From positions 1 through 31,811 of the forward strand of contig CAKRQU010000022.1 in NCBI GenBank assembly GCA_934394585.1: a stretch of 31,811 nucleotides of DNA, read 5' to 3'. The stretch comes from an uncultured Eubacteriales bacterium (GTDB lineage: Bacteria > Bacillota > Clostridia > Oscillospirales > CAG-272). This document shows, piece after piece, positions 1 to 9,345 of the stretch. The notes beneath the pieces are model-generated. The model made no database searches. It had not been told where the DNA came from and saw only the letters and a list, made by a program, of their open reading frames with translations. Made by a program: the position numbers and the translations under genes. Positions within the stretch are counted from its first letter, which is position 1. The number at the start of each line of letters is the position of its first letter.

Positions 1-216
1 TTACTTCCTGCGGCTGACTCGACGGGGTGCGAGGTAGTTTGCAAAGGAGGGCGAGGAGCCTTCCTTTGATGACTTTTCCCGCGATTTTCGTCAGTGAAAA
101 GCGCGACCCCCCCGTCCACGGGCGACCGCAGTCGCCCGCTTCCCTTTCTTTTTACGAAAAGAAACAGGTGCGCGACTGCGCCGCCCGCTTCTTTTCCCCG
201 CTTTTGCAAAAAGCGT
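1..216 (+). repeat. Partial copy C of hairpin-rich repeat (right end)
   Basis: The window opens inside a repeat whose first ~104 bases match the right end of copies A (from 19514) and B (from 23461). The core ends in a palindrome at 81-104 (arms GCGATTTT and AAAAGCGC, 8-nt loop), which is one mismatch from perfect. Further hairpins follow: 120-137 (arms GGGCGAC and GTCGCCC around CGCA, identical to copy A), about 146-165 (TTTCTTTT and GAAAAGAAA type) and 200-216 (CGCTTTT type). The glycogen phosphorylase gene ends just beyond it and is transcribed towards it. No clear U-tract terminator for glgP is visible here. Short open frames in this stretch recur only because the repeat recurs. Confidence 0.85.
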
Positions 217-223
217 GCTTCCC

Positions 224-2647
224 TTACTCCACGGGTTTTATATGCCAGATATTTTCCGCATATTCCTTTATGCTGCGGTCGGAAGCAAAATAGCCCGCAC
301 CCGCAATATTTTTAAGCGATTTTTCCGTCCAGCCTTTTCTGTCAGCATAATCGGAAACAGCTCCGGAATACGTATTGAAATAAGAATCGAAATCCGCGAG
401 GCACATATACGGATCGGAAATATTGGGCGATGAAATGAAATAATTCACTATGCCGGAAAAATCGTTTCCGTTAAAGCCGTGCGATATCATATCTATCACT
501 CTGCGTATGCGTTCGCTCGAGCGGTAATAATCCATAGAGGAATATCCCCTGCGCCACAGCTCGTCCACATCGCTCGCATTGAGTCCGAAAATATAAATAT
601 TATCTCTGCCGACCGCCTCTGCCATTTCGACATTGGCGCCGTCGAGCGTACCGACGGTGAGCGCGCCGTTTATCATAAATTTCATGCAGCCCGTGCCGCT
701 CGCCTCTTTGCCCGCCAGAGAAATCTGCTCGCTGATATCCGTCGCCGGCATGAGAATTTCAGCCATGCTCACGTTGTAATCCTCGAGGAATACCACCCTT
801 ATTTTCTCTCTTATCACGGGATCTTTTTCTATTTCCTCGCCGAGGCTCCAGATAAGCTTTATTATATCTTTTGCAAAATAATATCCGGGTGCGGCTTTTC
901 CCGCAAAGAAGAATGTCTGCGCGGGGATATCGAGATTCGGATTTTCACGCAGGAGCGCGTAGTATTCTATCACCTTCATCGCATTGAGAAGCTGACGTTT
1001 GTATTCGTGAATACGCTTTGCCTGCACATCGAAAACAGAATGCGTATCTATTTTTCTGCCTGTCTTTTTGAAATAATCTTCGGCAAAACGTTCTTTGTTT
1101 CTGTGCTTTATATCGCGCAGACGCGCAAGCACGGCGGCATCATCGGCAAATTTTCCGAAAGCGGAAATCTCCTGCGGATTTTTGCGGTAATCCGCGCCTA
1201 TCATTTCATCGAGCAGCGCGGCAAGCGCGGGATTTGAATAGCAAAGCCAGCGTCTGTGAGCTATGCCGTTTGTCACATTTGTGAATTTATCCGGTTCCGC
1301 TTTATAAAAATCGTGGAAAACAGTCTGCTTGAGTATCTCCGAATGAAGCTTTGAAACGCCGTTTACCGTATGCGAGCCGACCACGCTGAGATTTGCCATT
1401 CTCACCTGACCGGAAGCCACTATCGACATGCGCGATATTCTGTCCCAGTCGCCGGGATAGAGATTCCAGAGATTTTCGCAGTATCTGCGGTTTATTTCAG
1501 CCACTATCATATAAATTCTCGGCAGGCGCAGACGGAAAAGATCTTCGTTCCAGCATTCCAGCGCCTCGGGAAGCACGGTGTGATTTGTATAGGAAACCGT
1601 TTTTGTCACCACATCCCATGCGCGTTCCCATGAGAAAGAATACGTATCCATAAATATACGCATCAGCTCGGGTATGCAGAGCGCGGGATGAGTATCGTTT
1701 ATATGAATTGCGGTTTTATCCGCGAAATTATCCAGCGTGCCGTAAACGGCGAGATGATCCGCTATGATATTCTGAAGCGAAGCCGATACGAGAAAATACT
1801 GCTGGCTGAGTCGCAGGATTTTGCCCTCGGTATGATCATCCGAAGGATAAAGCACCTTTGTAAGCGTTTCCGCCTGCGTATTCTGCTGAACAGCCTGCAT
1901 ATACTGACCCTGCGTGAAAAGCTTCATATTGAAATTGGTGATATCGTGCGCACGCCACAGACGGAGATTATTCACGGCTTTGCTGTCGCTGCCGGATATC
2001 ATCATATCGTAAGGAACAGCCTGCACTTCGTCGTAGTCCACATGGGTTATGGTGCAGTGACCGTTATTCCAGTTTTCGATTATTCTGCCGCCGAAACGGA
2101 CGGAATAAGTCTTATCCGTTCTCGGGACGAGCCATCCGTCGCCGCCCGGCATCCATACGTCGGGCATTTCCACCTGATTTCCGTCTATTATTTTCTGTCT
2201 GAAAAGCCCGTATTCGTAGCAAAGCGAAAATCCCGTGGCGGGATAATCCAGCGTGGCAAGCGAATCCATAAAGCAGGCTGCCAGTCTGCCCAGTCCTCCG
2301 TTTCCGAGACCGGGATCGGGTTCCATTTCATAAAAATCGTTCAGATCGTATCCCATTTCCGCGAGAGCATCCGCATAAGCGTCCGCTATTCCGAGATTGC
2401 AGAGATTGTTTTTCAGGCTTCTGCCTATCAGAAATTCCATGCAGAGATAGTAAACTCTCTTTGCCTGCTGTTTTTTCATATCGTGACGGTAAGCCGAGCG
2501 CTTGTTTGTGAGAATATCCTTTACGGTGAGTATCACCGCTTTGTATAACTGCGCCTTTGTCGCCTCGTCCGCGCCCACGCCGAAATAGCGTGAAAGCTTG
2601 CCGTCCAGCGCCTGCCTTACATCGTCTTTTGCTACAGTATTGACCAT
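224..2647 (-). CDS. glgP: Glycogen/maltodextrin phosphorylase
   Basis: GT35 phosphorylase of 807 residues, the usual family length. It removes glucose-1-phosphate from the non-reducing ends of glycogen in the cytosol. Family blocks run from end to end: GNGGLGRLAACF near residue 115, the YEYGLF region, the HINDTHPAL block, the KRIHEYKRQLLN block, and the pyridoxal-phosphate loop EASGTGCMKF followed by GTLDGANVEMAEA. The Lys of MKF is the expected Schiff-base lysine. In that loop the residue usually found as Asn (TGNMKF) is Cys here. The ATG start is preceded by AGGGGG about 11 nt upstream. It is the last gene of the glg operon, 49 nt after glgA, so synthesis and breakdown enzymes are probably co-transcribed. 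Confidence 0.97.
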   Translation of the reverse strand: MVNTVAKDDVRQALDGKLSRYFGVGADEATKAQLYKAVILTVKDILTNKRSAYRHDMKKQQAKRVYYLCMEFLIGRSLKNNLCNLGIADAYADALAEMGYDLNDFYEMEPDPGLGNGGLGRLAACFMDSLATLDYPATGFSLCYEYGLFRQKIIDGNQVEMPDVWMPGGDGWLVPRTDKTYSVRFGGRIIENWNNGHCTITHVDYDEVQAVPYDMMISGSDSKAVNNLRLWRAHDITNFNMKLFTQGQYMQAVQQNTQAETLTKVLYPSDDHTEGKILRLSQQYFLVSASLQNIIADHLAVYGTLDNFADKTAIHINDTHPALCIPELMRIFMDTYSFSWERAWDVVTKTVSYTNHTVLPEALECWNEDLFRLRLPRIYMIVAEINRRYCENLWNLYPGDWDRISRMSIVASGQVRMANLSVVGSHTVNGVSKLHSEILKQTVFHDFYKAEPDKFTNVTNGIAHRRWLCYSNPALAALLDEMIGADYRKNPQEISAFGKFADDAAVLARLRDIKHRNKERFAEDYFKKTGRKIDTHSVFDVQAKRIHEYKRQLLNAMKVIEYYALLRENPNLDIPAQTFFFAGKAAPGYYFAKDIIKLIWSLGEEIEKDPVIREKIRVVFLEDYNVSMAEILMPATDISEQISLAGKEASGTGCMKFMINGALTVGTLDGANVEMAEAVGRDNIYIFGLNASDVDELWRRGYSSMDYYRSSERIRRVIDMISHGFNGNDFSGIVNYFISSPNISDPYMCLADFDSYFNTYSGAVSDYADRKGWTEKSLKNIAGAGYFASDRSIKEYAENIWHIKPVE

Positions 2648-2696
2648 ATAGGTAATTTCCCCCTGAGTGAATTTGATTATTTATTTAAATTTTAAT

Positions 2697-4133
2697 TTAA
2701 ACCGTTTCCGGTGAAAGCGAAAGGAAAAGCTCCGCATATTTTTCAGCGGATGCATTCCATGAAAAGTCCGTTTTCATCACATTTTTGACGAGAGCCGTCC
2801 ATTTTTCCTTATCGTGATAAAGCGCTATCGCCTGATCTATCACATTCAGCATATCATGAGCATTGTATGCGGCAAAGGTAAAACCGTTGCCCGCGCCCTC
2901 ATAATACGGCTTTATCGTATCGTAAAGTCCTCCCGCTTCGCGCACTATCGGCACGGTACCGTAGCGTGAAGCTATCATCTGCGCCAGTCCGCACGGCTCG
3001 CTTCTCGAAGGCATCAGAAACATATCCGCGCCCGCATATATCATTTTGGAAAGCTTTCTGTTGTATGCTATTTTCACTCCCGCTTTGCCGCCGGAAGCAG
3101 CAGCGAAATCACGGAAAAAGCATTCCGTATCGTAATCGCCCGTGCCGAGCAGGATAAACTGCATATCGCGCGAAAGCAGTTCGTAAGCTATTTCCCGCAC
3201 GAGGTCAAATCCCTTGTGATTAACAAGGCGTGAAACCATGGCTATCACGGGGACATCGGGTCTTACTTCCAGCCCGAATTCCGCCTGGAGAGCCGCCTTG
3301 TCCTTGGCTTTGCCGGTGAGTCCGCGGTAAGAGAAATTGAATTTCAGATCCTTGTCCGTTTTCGGATTGTAATAATCCGTATCTATGCCGTTTACTATGC
3401 CGCTGAGTTTGAAGCTGTGCTCGCGCAGTATATCGTGAAGCCCGTGCGCAAAGAAAGGCGTCTGTATTTCCTCCGCATATTTCGGGCTGACGGTGGTTAC
3501 GGCATCGGCGCAGAGTATCGCGCCCTTTGTCAGATTCACGGCGCCGTCCAGCTCGACAGTGGAAGCATCCATTTCATCCAGACCGAAAAGATCGCCCATT
3601 GTTTCCCTGCCGTAAACGCCCTGATATTCTATATTATGTATTGTATATACGGCTTTTACATCGCGATAGCCCTCGCTCATGCCGTTTCTGCGCTTCAGCA
3701 GAATTACGGAAAGTGCCGTCTGCCAGTCGTTTGCGCTGTAAACATCGGGATAAAAATCCAGTATGCCCATCATCGCGAGCACGGCATTTGAAAAGAAAGC
3801 AAATCTTTCGCCGTCATCGAAAAAACCGTAAAGCCCGTCGCGCTTGAAATAATATTCATTGTCGATGAAATAATATTTCACGCCCTCGCGATCAAGCGAA
3901 AATATACCGCAGTACTGTCTGCGCCATGAAACGGAAACAGTAGTCCAGCATTCGAATTTCATTTCGGCGCGATGCTCGTCGCTTATCGCGGAATAAAGAG
4001 GCATCACCACGCGTATATCCCAGTCCGGCTTTGCCTTTTTCAGCGCGATCGGAAGCGAACCCATCACATCGCCGAGTCCGCCCGTAGCGGCAAAAGGCAT
4101 AGCCTCCGCGCCTGCAAATAATATTTTTTTCAT
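2697..4133 (-). CDS. glgA: Glycogen synthase (ADP-glucose type)
   Basis: GT5 glycogen synthase of 478 residues, full family length. It transfers glucose from ADP-glucose to the growing alpha-1,4-glucan. The N-terminal nucleotide-sugar motif reads FAATGGLGDV near residues 14-23, and the C-terminal GT-B half has the PSRSEPCGLAQM block (acceptor and ADP-glucose binding) and GGLYDTI. The classical KxGGLGDV lysine is Ala here. I believe related clostridial enzymes show this too, so I treat it as a clade variant. The ATG start has GGGAG 8-9 nt upstream. It sits 20 nt downstream of glgD in the same operon. Confidence 0.97.
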   Translation of the reverse strand: MKKILFAGAEAMPFAATGGLGDVMGSLPIALKKAKPDWDIRVVMPLYSAISDEHRAEMKFECWTTVSVSWRRQYCGIFSLDREGVKYYFIDNEYYFKRDGLYGFFDDGERFAFFSNAVLAMMGILDFYPDVYSANDWQTALSVILLKRRNGMSEGYRDVKAVYTIHNIEYQGVYGRETMGDLFGLDEMDASTVELDGAVNLTKGAILCADAVTTVSPKYAEEIQTPFFAHGLHDILREHSFKLSGIVNGIDTDYYNPKTDKDLKFNFSYRGLTGKAKDKAALQAEFGLEVRPDVPVIAMVSRLVNHKGFDLVREIAYELLSRDMQFILLGTGDYDTECFFRDFAAASGGKAGVKIAYNRKLSKMIYAGADMFLMPSRSEPCGLAQMIASRYGTVPIVREAGGLYDTIKPYYEGAGNGFTFAAYNAHDMLNVIDQAIALYHDKEKWTALVKNVMKTDFSWNASAEKYAELFLSLSPETV

Positions 4134-4153
4134 TTTTTATTCTCCCAAAAAAA

Positions 4154-5287
4154 TCAGACCATTCTGCCCTTTTCTATATAGAAAGGCAGTGTTTCGTGTC
4201 CCGAAAGCGTCACGCCGTCGCGCACGACCACGTTTTTATCAGCCACTATATAACCGAGAGTTACGTTTTCTCCCGTAAATACATCCTGATAAAGTATGGA
4301 ATTTTTCACCACGGCATTTTTGCCTATTTTCACTCCGCGGAAAAGTATACTGTTTTCCACCGTGCCGTAAATGCGGCATCCGTCCGCTATCAGCGAATCC
4401 TTTACTTTTGCATCGGGACCGTAGTATGTAGGCGCGGAATTGCGCACTTTTGTATATATGGGGCGGCTTTCTATTTCAAAAAGCTCGCGATAGCACGATT
4501 CATCTGAAATAAGCTCCATATTGTGTCTGAAATAATCGCTCATCGAAGAGATGCAGGCAAAATATCCGTCGTATTTGTATACGCGGTAATTGCGATGCTT
4601 CAGATTGCGCAGGAAAACATCGCGCGTCATGCTCATATAATTGTGCGCGATGGCGTCCATTACGATTTCTTTCAGGTAAGCTGCCGACATTACGAGTATA
4701 TTCAGATTTACGTCCGCCTCGCCTTCGAAATTTGTGGGATATGCCTCCATATCCGTTATCCTGCCGGAGTCATCGTATTTCACGAGAACATTTGCCTTTG
4801 CTCTCTCGCGGGTGAGATGCATTTTCTGCACAGCCATCGTGATATCCGCGCCGCTCGCTATATGGTCGGCTATCATGGCATTCAGATCTATATTGCATAT
4901 CACATCGCAATCGGAAAGCGCGACGTAATCGGCATTTATATTGGAAATGCTGTAGTTTACGCTTTTGAGCGCTTCGAGGCGAGTATTGTAAAGCGAATTT
5001 ACGTTATTTGCATAAGCGGTGATATACGGCGGAAGAATTTTCACGCCGCCGCTTCTGCGCGCCAGATCCCAGTCCTTACCGCTGCCCACATGATCCATCA
5101 GCGACTGGTAATTGTAATGAGTTATGATACTGATATTGCTTATATCGGAATTCACCATATTCGAAAGGGCGAAATCCACAAGACGGTATCTGCATCCGAA
5201 AGGAATGGATGCGAGAGTACGGTATCTCGTAAGCTCCGGAATATTGCTGTCATGAATATTGGAAAAAATAATGCCGGCTGTTTTCAT
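4154..5287 (-). CDS. glgD: Glucose-1-phosphate adenylyltransferase, GlgD subunit
   Basis: 377-residue GlgD-type subunit of ADP-glucose pyrophosphorylase. It begins with a nucleotidyltransferase fold and ends in a left-handed beta-helix hexapeptide region (GPDAKVKDSLIADGCRIYG, then VENSILF and similar). The nucleotide-binding signature GGxGxRL present in GlgC is missing: the start reads AGIIFSNIHDSNIPELTRYR, which is typical of GlgD. In Bacillota GlgD partners GlgC and raises its activity but has little activity alone. The ATG start is 7 nt after GGGAGGA, and the gene is 18 nt downstream of glgC. Confidence 0.95.
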   Translation of the reverse strand: MKTAGIIFSNIHDSNIPELTRYRTLASIPFGCRYRLVDFALSNMVNSDISNISIITHYNYQSLMDHVGSGKDWDLARRSGGVKILPPYITAYANNVNSLYNTRLEALKSVNYSISNINADYVALSDCDVICNIDLNAMIADHIASGADITMAVQKMHLTRERAKANVLVKYDDSGRITDMEAYPTNFEGEADVNLNILVMSAAYLKEIVMDAIAHNYMSMTRDVFLRNLKHRNYRVYKYDGYFACISSMSDYFRHNMELISDESCYRELFEIESRPIYTKVRNSAPTYYGPDAKVKDSLIADGCRIYGTVENSILFRGVKIGKNAVVKNSILYQDVFTGENVTLGYIVADKNVVVRDGVTLSGHETLPFYIEKGRMV

Positions 5288-5305
5288 GCTTTTGTCCTCC
5301 CGCTC

Positions 5306-6508
5306 TCAGTTTACATAGTCGCCCGCATTGGCGTCGTCTATCATTTCGCCGCGTCCTATCACGGCGTCGGGTTTGATTTTCAGTCCCTCGGCTATTACGG
5401 TTATGCCGTCGCTTCCGTTTTCGGAACCGATATGCGCGCCGTTTCCTATCACGCTGTTCTGGTCCACTATGGCATATTCCACCACGGCGCCCGAACATAC
5501 GCGCGCACCGCGCATTATCACGCTGTTTTCGACGACGGCGCCTTCTTCCACGATAACTCCCTCGGAAAGAACGGAATTTTTCACCGTGCCGCGTATTTTG
5601 CAGCCCTCGGTGATCATGGAATTTTCCACCGTGGAGCCGGCATAAAGCTTTTGAGGCGGCTCTGCGCTGTGGCGATAGAATATGCGCCACGATTTGTCGT
5701 AAAGATCAAAATCCGGTTTGTCTCCGAGCAGATCCATATTCGCCTCCCAGAGGCTCTTTATCGTGCCCACGTCTTTCCAGTAGCCCTCGAAAAGATATGC
5801 GTACATTTTTTTGCCGTCGGCAAGCATTTTCGGGATTATATTCTTGCCGAAATCGTTTGACGATTTCTCATCGGCATCGTCTTCCGTGAGATATTTTTTC
5901 AGCACGTCCGCGCGGAAAATGTAAATGCCCATGGAAGCTTTGTTGCTTTTCGGCTTTTTCGGCTTTTCTTCAAATTCGTAAATGCTGTTGTCCGCATTGG
6001 TATTCAGTATGCCGAAACGGCTCGCCTGATCCATGGGGACCTCGATCACGGCTATCGTGCAGTCAGCTCCCATCGCTTTGTGAAATGCGAGCATTTTGCT
6101 GTAATTCATTTTGTAAATATGGTCGCCCGAAAGGATGAGCACATAGTCGGCGTCATATCTCTCTATGAAATTCAGATTCTGATATATGGCATTTGCCGTA
6201 CCTTTATACCAGTCGGAAGATTTTTTGCCCTGATACGGCGGGAGAACCATTACGCCGCCGCGCGTGCGGTCCAGATCCCACGGCTGTCCGTTTCCGATGT
6301 ATTCGTTCAGCACGAGGGGCTGATACTGGGTGAGCACACCTACCGTATCTATGCCCGAATTGACGCAGTTTGACATAGGAAAATCAATGATTCTGTACTT
6401 GCCTCCGAAAGGAACGGCAGGTTTTGCCGTTTTTTCCGTCAGCGCATAGAGGCGGCTTCCCTGTCCGCCCGCAAGCAGCATTGCCACGCATTCTTTTTTT
6501 CTGTACAT
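5306..6508 (-). CDS. glgC: Glucose-1-phosphate adenylyltransferase, catalytic subunit
   Basis: ADP-glucose pyrophosphorylase of 400 residues, which makes ADP-glucose from ATP and glucose-1-phosphate, the committed step of glycogen synthesis. Near the N-terminus it has AMLLAGGQGSRLYALT, KPAVPFGGKYRIIDFPMSN and VLILSGDHIYKMNY. The C-terminal third is a hexapeptide-repeat beta helix (VENSMITEGCKIRGTVKNSV and onward). The ATG start is preceded by AAGGAGG with 9 nt spacing. It follows glgB by 39 nt. With glgD next to it, a GlgCD hetero-oligomer is likely, as in Bacillus and other Bacillota. Confidence 0.97.
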   Translation of the reverse strand: MYRKKECVAMLLAGGQGSRLYALTEKTAKPAVPFGGKYRIIDFPMSNCVNSGIDTVGVLTQYQPLVLNEYIGNGQPWDLDRTRGGVMVLPPYQGKKSSDWYKGTANAIYQNLNFIERYDADYVLILSGDHIYKMNYSKMLAFHKAMGADCTIAVIEVPMDQASRFGILNTNADNSIYEFEEKPKKPKSNKASMGIYIFRADVLKKYLTEDDADEKSSNDFGKNIIPKMLADGKKMYAYLFEGYWKDVGTIKSLWEANMDLLGDKPDFDLYDKSWRIFYRHSAEPPQKLYAGSTVENSMITEGCKIRGTVKNSVLSEGVIVEEGAVVENSVIMRGARVCSGAVVEYAIVDQNSVIGNGAHIGSENGSDGITVIAEGLKIKPDAVIGRGEMIDDANAGDYVN

Positions 6509-6547
6509 TGAAAAAGTCCTCCTTTTGATATATCAAAAAATTTCAAG

Positions 6548-8506
6548 TCATTTTTTCTTTGCCGGGGATTTGCTTTTCAGTATCAGTGCGCCGTAGCGCG
6601 GGATTTTCATTTTTATGAAATGCTCTGTCTTTTCTCCTGTTTTCCTGCCGAAGGCGCGGTATGTATTGCCAGTCACAGCCGTGCCGGAACCGCCGTAGCA
6701 TGTATCGTCGGAGGAAAATACCGTTTCGTATTCGCCGCGGCGCTTCACTCTCATATCGTAGTCCCACTCGACGGGGGCGAAATTCAGTATCACATACAGG
6801 CTTCTGCCGCGCGTGTCCGTGCGTCTGTACGAAATCATATTCATGGAGGCAAGATCGGCATCCACCCATTCGAAACCGTCCCATGAATCGTCTATTTCGA
6901 AAAGCGCGGGATTTGCGAGATAAAATTTATTGAGCGCGCGGATATAATCGTGCATGGCATGATGCGCGGGATATTTCAGCATGAACCATTCCAGTTCGTT
7001 TTCGTAATCCCACTCGCGAAAAGGTCCGTATTCCGTGCCCATGAAAAGCATTTTCTTTCCCGGGAGCGTCATCATATACGCCATAAATACGCGCATCGCG
7101 CGGAATTTATCTTCATATTCGCCGAACATTTTGTCCAGCAGCGATTTTTTCCCGTGAACCACCTCGTCGTGCGATACGGGAAGTATGTAATTTTCCGAAA
7201 AGGCATACATCATCGGAAAAGTGAGCTTGCCGTGTATGCCCGAGCGGAAATACGGGTCGGTCTGCATATATTCGAACATGTCGTTTGCCCAGCCCATATT
7301 CCATTTGAAATTGAAACCGAGCCCGCCCACGTCCGCGGGTTTTGTTATCATCGGCCATGCCGTGGATTCCTCCGCTATCATCAGCGCCGCGGGAAACTCC
7401 GCGAAAACAGCCGTATTCAGCTTGCGGAAGAAGGCTATCGCCTCAAGACATTCGTTTCCGCCGTGTTCATTCGGTATCCATTCGCCGGGTTTGCGGTCAT
7501 AGTCGAGATAAAGCATGGATGCCACCGCATCTATGCGCAGTCCGTCTATATGATATTTTCTCATCCAGAAAAGCGCATTCGAAACGAGGAACGACTGCAC
7601 CTCCGGTCTGCCCACGTCAAAGCAGCGCGTGCCCCATGTTTTCTGCTCGAAACGGTCGTCGCCCTGATATTCGTACAGGCGCGTGCCATCGAAATCGGAA
7701 AGTCCGTGCTCGTCCTTCGGAAAATGCGCGGGTACCCAGTCCATTATCACGCCTATGCCGTTTCTGTGCATGGTATCCACAAAATACATGAAATCCGTCG
7801 GCGTGCCGAAGCGCGATGTGGGCGCGAAATATTCGCATACCTGATATCCCCACGAGCCGTCAAACGGATGCTCCGCTATCGGCATCAGCTCCACATGCGT
7901 GTAACCCATATCGATGAGATAAGGAGCCAGCTCGTCCGCTATTTCGCGGTAATTCAGATAAGCGTCGCCGTCGACATTTGTCTTTCCGTCGCGCGTTTTC
8001 CATGAGGCGGCGTGAAGCTCGTATATATTCATCGGCGCGGGGTAGAAATGCCCCTTTTCCTGCGATTTGCGCACCACATCGCCGCGTTTTGAAATATACG
8101 CTTTGTCGCCCCATTCGTAGCCGTCGATATCGTATATTATCGACGCGCTTTTTGCGAGCGTTTCGCTGTAGAGGCAATACGGGTCCGCTTTCATGCGGAG
8201 CCTGCCGTCCGCCCCCGTCACGGCAAATTTATATTTGTTTTCGTCGAGCCTGTACGGACGTTTTACCACGCATTGCCATACGCCGCTTTCCGCGTCTTTT
8301 TCCATTTTGTCGGATTCGGGATTCCATGAATTGAAATCTCCCACGAGAACGACGCTTTTCGCGTTCGGTGCCCACAGGCGGAATATGTATTCGTATTCCC
8401 CGTCGCACCGGATAAGATGCGCTCCGAGATAATCATAAGCATAAAAATTCACGCCCTTGCAGAAAAGCTCGGGTGCCATATCCTTGTTTTTGTGCAAATG
8501 CCTCAC
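6548..8506 (-). CDS. glgB: 1,4-alpha-glucan branching enzyme
   Basis: GH13 branching enzyme of 652 residues, which introduces alpha-1,6 branches into glycogen. An N-terminal CBM48-like domain (about residues 25-115, with LWAPNAKSVVLVGDFNSWN) precedes the barrel. The catalytic set is visible: Asp in GLRIDAVASMLYLDY (about residue 325), Glu in MIAEESTAWP (about 377) and HDEVVHGKKSL (about 445). A beta-sandwich C-domain follows. The start used is GTG at 8506, with GGAAGG close upstream. An ATG nine codons further in (8479) is an alternative with a poorly spaced ribosome site. It is the first gene of the glg operon, behind the promoter at 8561-8589. Confidence 0.96.
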   Translation of the reverse strand: MRHLHKNKDMAPELFCKGVNFYAYDYLGAHLIRCDGEYEYIFRLWAPNAKSVVLVGDFNSWNPESDKMEKDAESGVWQCVVKRPYRLDENKYKFAVTGADGRLRMKADPYCLYSETLAKSASIIYDIDGYEWGDKAYISKRGDVVRKSQEKGHFYPAPMNIYELHAASWKTRDGKTNVDGDAYLNYREIADELAPYLIDMGYTHVELMPIAEHPFDGSWGYQVCEYFAPTSRFGTPTDFMYFVDTMHRNGIGVIMDWVPAHFPKDEHGLSDFDGTRLYEYQGDDRFEQKTWGTRCFDVGRPEVQSFLVSNALFWMRKYHIDGLRIDAVASMLYLDYDRKPGEWIPNEHGGNECLEAIAFFRKLNTAVFAEFPAALMIAEESTAWPMITKPADVGGLGFNFKWNMGWANDMFEYMQTDPYFRSGIHGKLTFPMMYAFSENYILPVSHDEVVHGKKSLLDKMFGEYEDKFRAMRVFMAYMMTLPGKKMLFMGTEYGPFREWDYENELEWFMLKYPAHHAMHDYIRALNKFYLANPALFEIDDSWDGFEWVDADLASMNMISYRRTDTRGRSLYVILNFAPVEWDYDMRVKRRGEYETVFSSDDTCYGGSGTAVTGNTYRAFGRKTGEKTEHFIKMKIPRYGALILKSKSPAKKK

Positions 8507-8560
8507 TGCCCTTCCGGAAATTTGTGATAATTCCCCAAATTAATTTTATTATTCATGTTT

Positions 8561-8589
8561 ATTATATACTTAAAAAGGTCTTTTTTCAA
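8561..8589 (-). promoter_or_regulatory. Promoter of the glg operon
   Basis: On the minus strand, TTGAAA (8589-8584) and TATAAT (8566-8561) are separated by 17 nt, a near-consensus sigma-A promoter. It lies about 55 nt upstream of the glgB start, and no other strong promoter was noticed between the glg genes. The transcription start would fall near 8553-8555. Confidence 0.8.
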
Positions 8590-8739
8590 GCGTTTTATTC
8601 CGTTTTTTGAAAATTCTACCTAATAATCAAAGAGCGAAGCCTCTCTTGTGCAAAAGTAACAATCTGTTGTGAATTTTGTACTAAACAGAAGTCGCTTTTT
8701 TGCACGTTTGGCTTCGCCTTTGCGTGTAAATATAGGTTT
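8590..8739. other. Intergenic stretch without recognised features
   Basis: A 150-nt stretch between the glgB promoter and the end of the ABC ATPase gene. It holds small GGCTTCGCC-type inverted repeats (for example near 8709-8717) but no convincing U-tract terminator on the minus strand, so transcription from the ABC operon may run on towards glg. Confidence 0.4.
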
Positions 8740-9345
8740 TTATATTTTTTCGGTCAACGTCCCGTCGGACATCAGATATATTTTGTCCGCCAGAGCCGCC
8801 GCTTCATCGGGATCGTGCGTTATTATTATCGCGCTTTTTTCCGAGAGCACACCGCGCATATACGAAACAGCTTCGTCGCGCAGCGATTTGTCCAGCCCGC
8901 GGAAAGGTTCATCCAGCAGAAAAAGAGGGGCATCCCATGCTACGGCGCGCGCGAGCGAAACTCTCTGCGCCATGCCCGTGGAAAGCTCGCGCGGATATGC
9001 CGAAAACGCACTTATCCCGAGATCCGAAAGTATGCGGCGGCATTTTTCTTCCCCGTCCGCCCTTTCTTCGCGCGGGAGAACGCACATCACGTTTTCCAGC
9101 ACATTAGCATTCGGAAAAAGACGCGGCTCCGCAAAGCAAAATGATATTTTCAGCTTATCGGGAGAAGGCGAAATATCACCCGCATCGGCGCGCTCCAGCC
9201 CCGCCGCTATGCGCAGCAGTGTGGTTTTGCCGCAACCGGAAGCGCCCATCACAGCGACTTTTTCCGTATTGCCGAGAGAAAGCGACAAGCCGCGCAGAAC
9301 GCTTTTATCGCCGTAGCTTTTCTTTATATTTTCAAGCCTTATCAT
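8740..9345 (-). CDS. ABC importer ATPase, NitT/TauT type
   Basis: Short ABC ATPase of 201 residues for a solute importer, acting at the inner face of the membrane. It has Walker A GASGCGKTT (about residues 34-42), an ABC signature in the form LSTGMAQRVSLARA, Walker B LFLLDEP and the H-loop ITHDPDEA. The Q-loop reads CFAEPRLFP where the family usually has FQEPRLLP, so the conserved Gln is Ala. I chose the ATG at 9345, which has GGAGG 6 nt upstream. A longer open frame (to 9381) would use an internal codon without a ribosome site. It overlaps the end of the permease gene by 14 nt, implying translational coupling. The substrate is not predictable from the sequence. Confidence 0.88.
   Translation of the reverse strand: MIRLENIKKSYGDKSVLRGLSLSLGNTEKVAVMGASGCGKTTLLRIAAGLERADAGDISPSPDKLKISFCFAEPRLFPNANVLENVMCVLPREERADGEEKCRRILSDLGISAFSAYPRELSTGMAQRVSLARAVAWDAPLFLLDEPFRGLDKSLRDEAVSYMRGVLSEKSAIIITHDPDEAAALADKIYLMSDGTLTEKI

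Noticed and set aside
4523..5860. 445-codon plus-strand frame opposite glgD and glgC
   Set aside because: It is antisense to two clear genes, is rich in His/Tyr/Ile as expected from the complementary frame, and has no ribosome site or family resemblance.
8503..8556. A 17-codon leader frame upstream of glgB whose TGA overlaps the GTG start
   Set aside because: Its ATG falls at or before the predicted transcription start of the promoter at 8561-8589 and has no ribosome site, so it is probably not translated.
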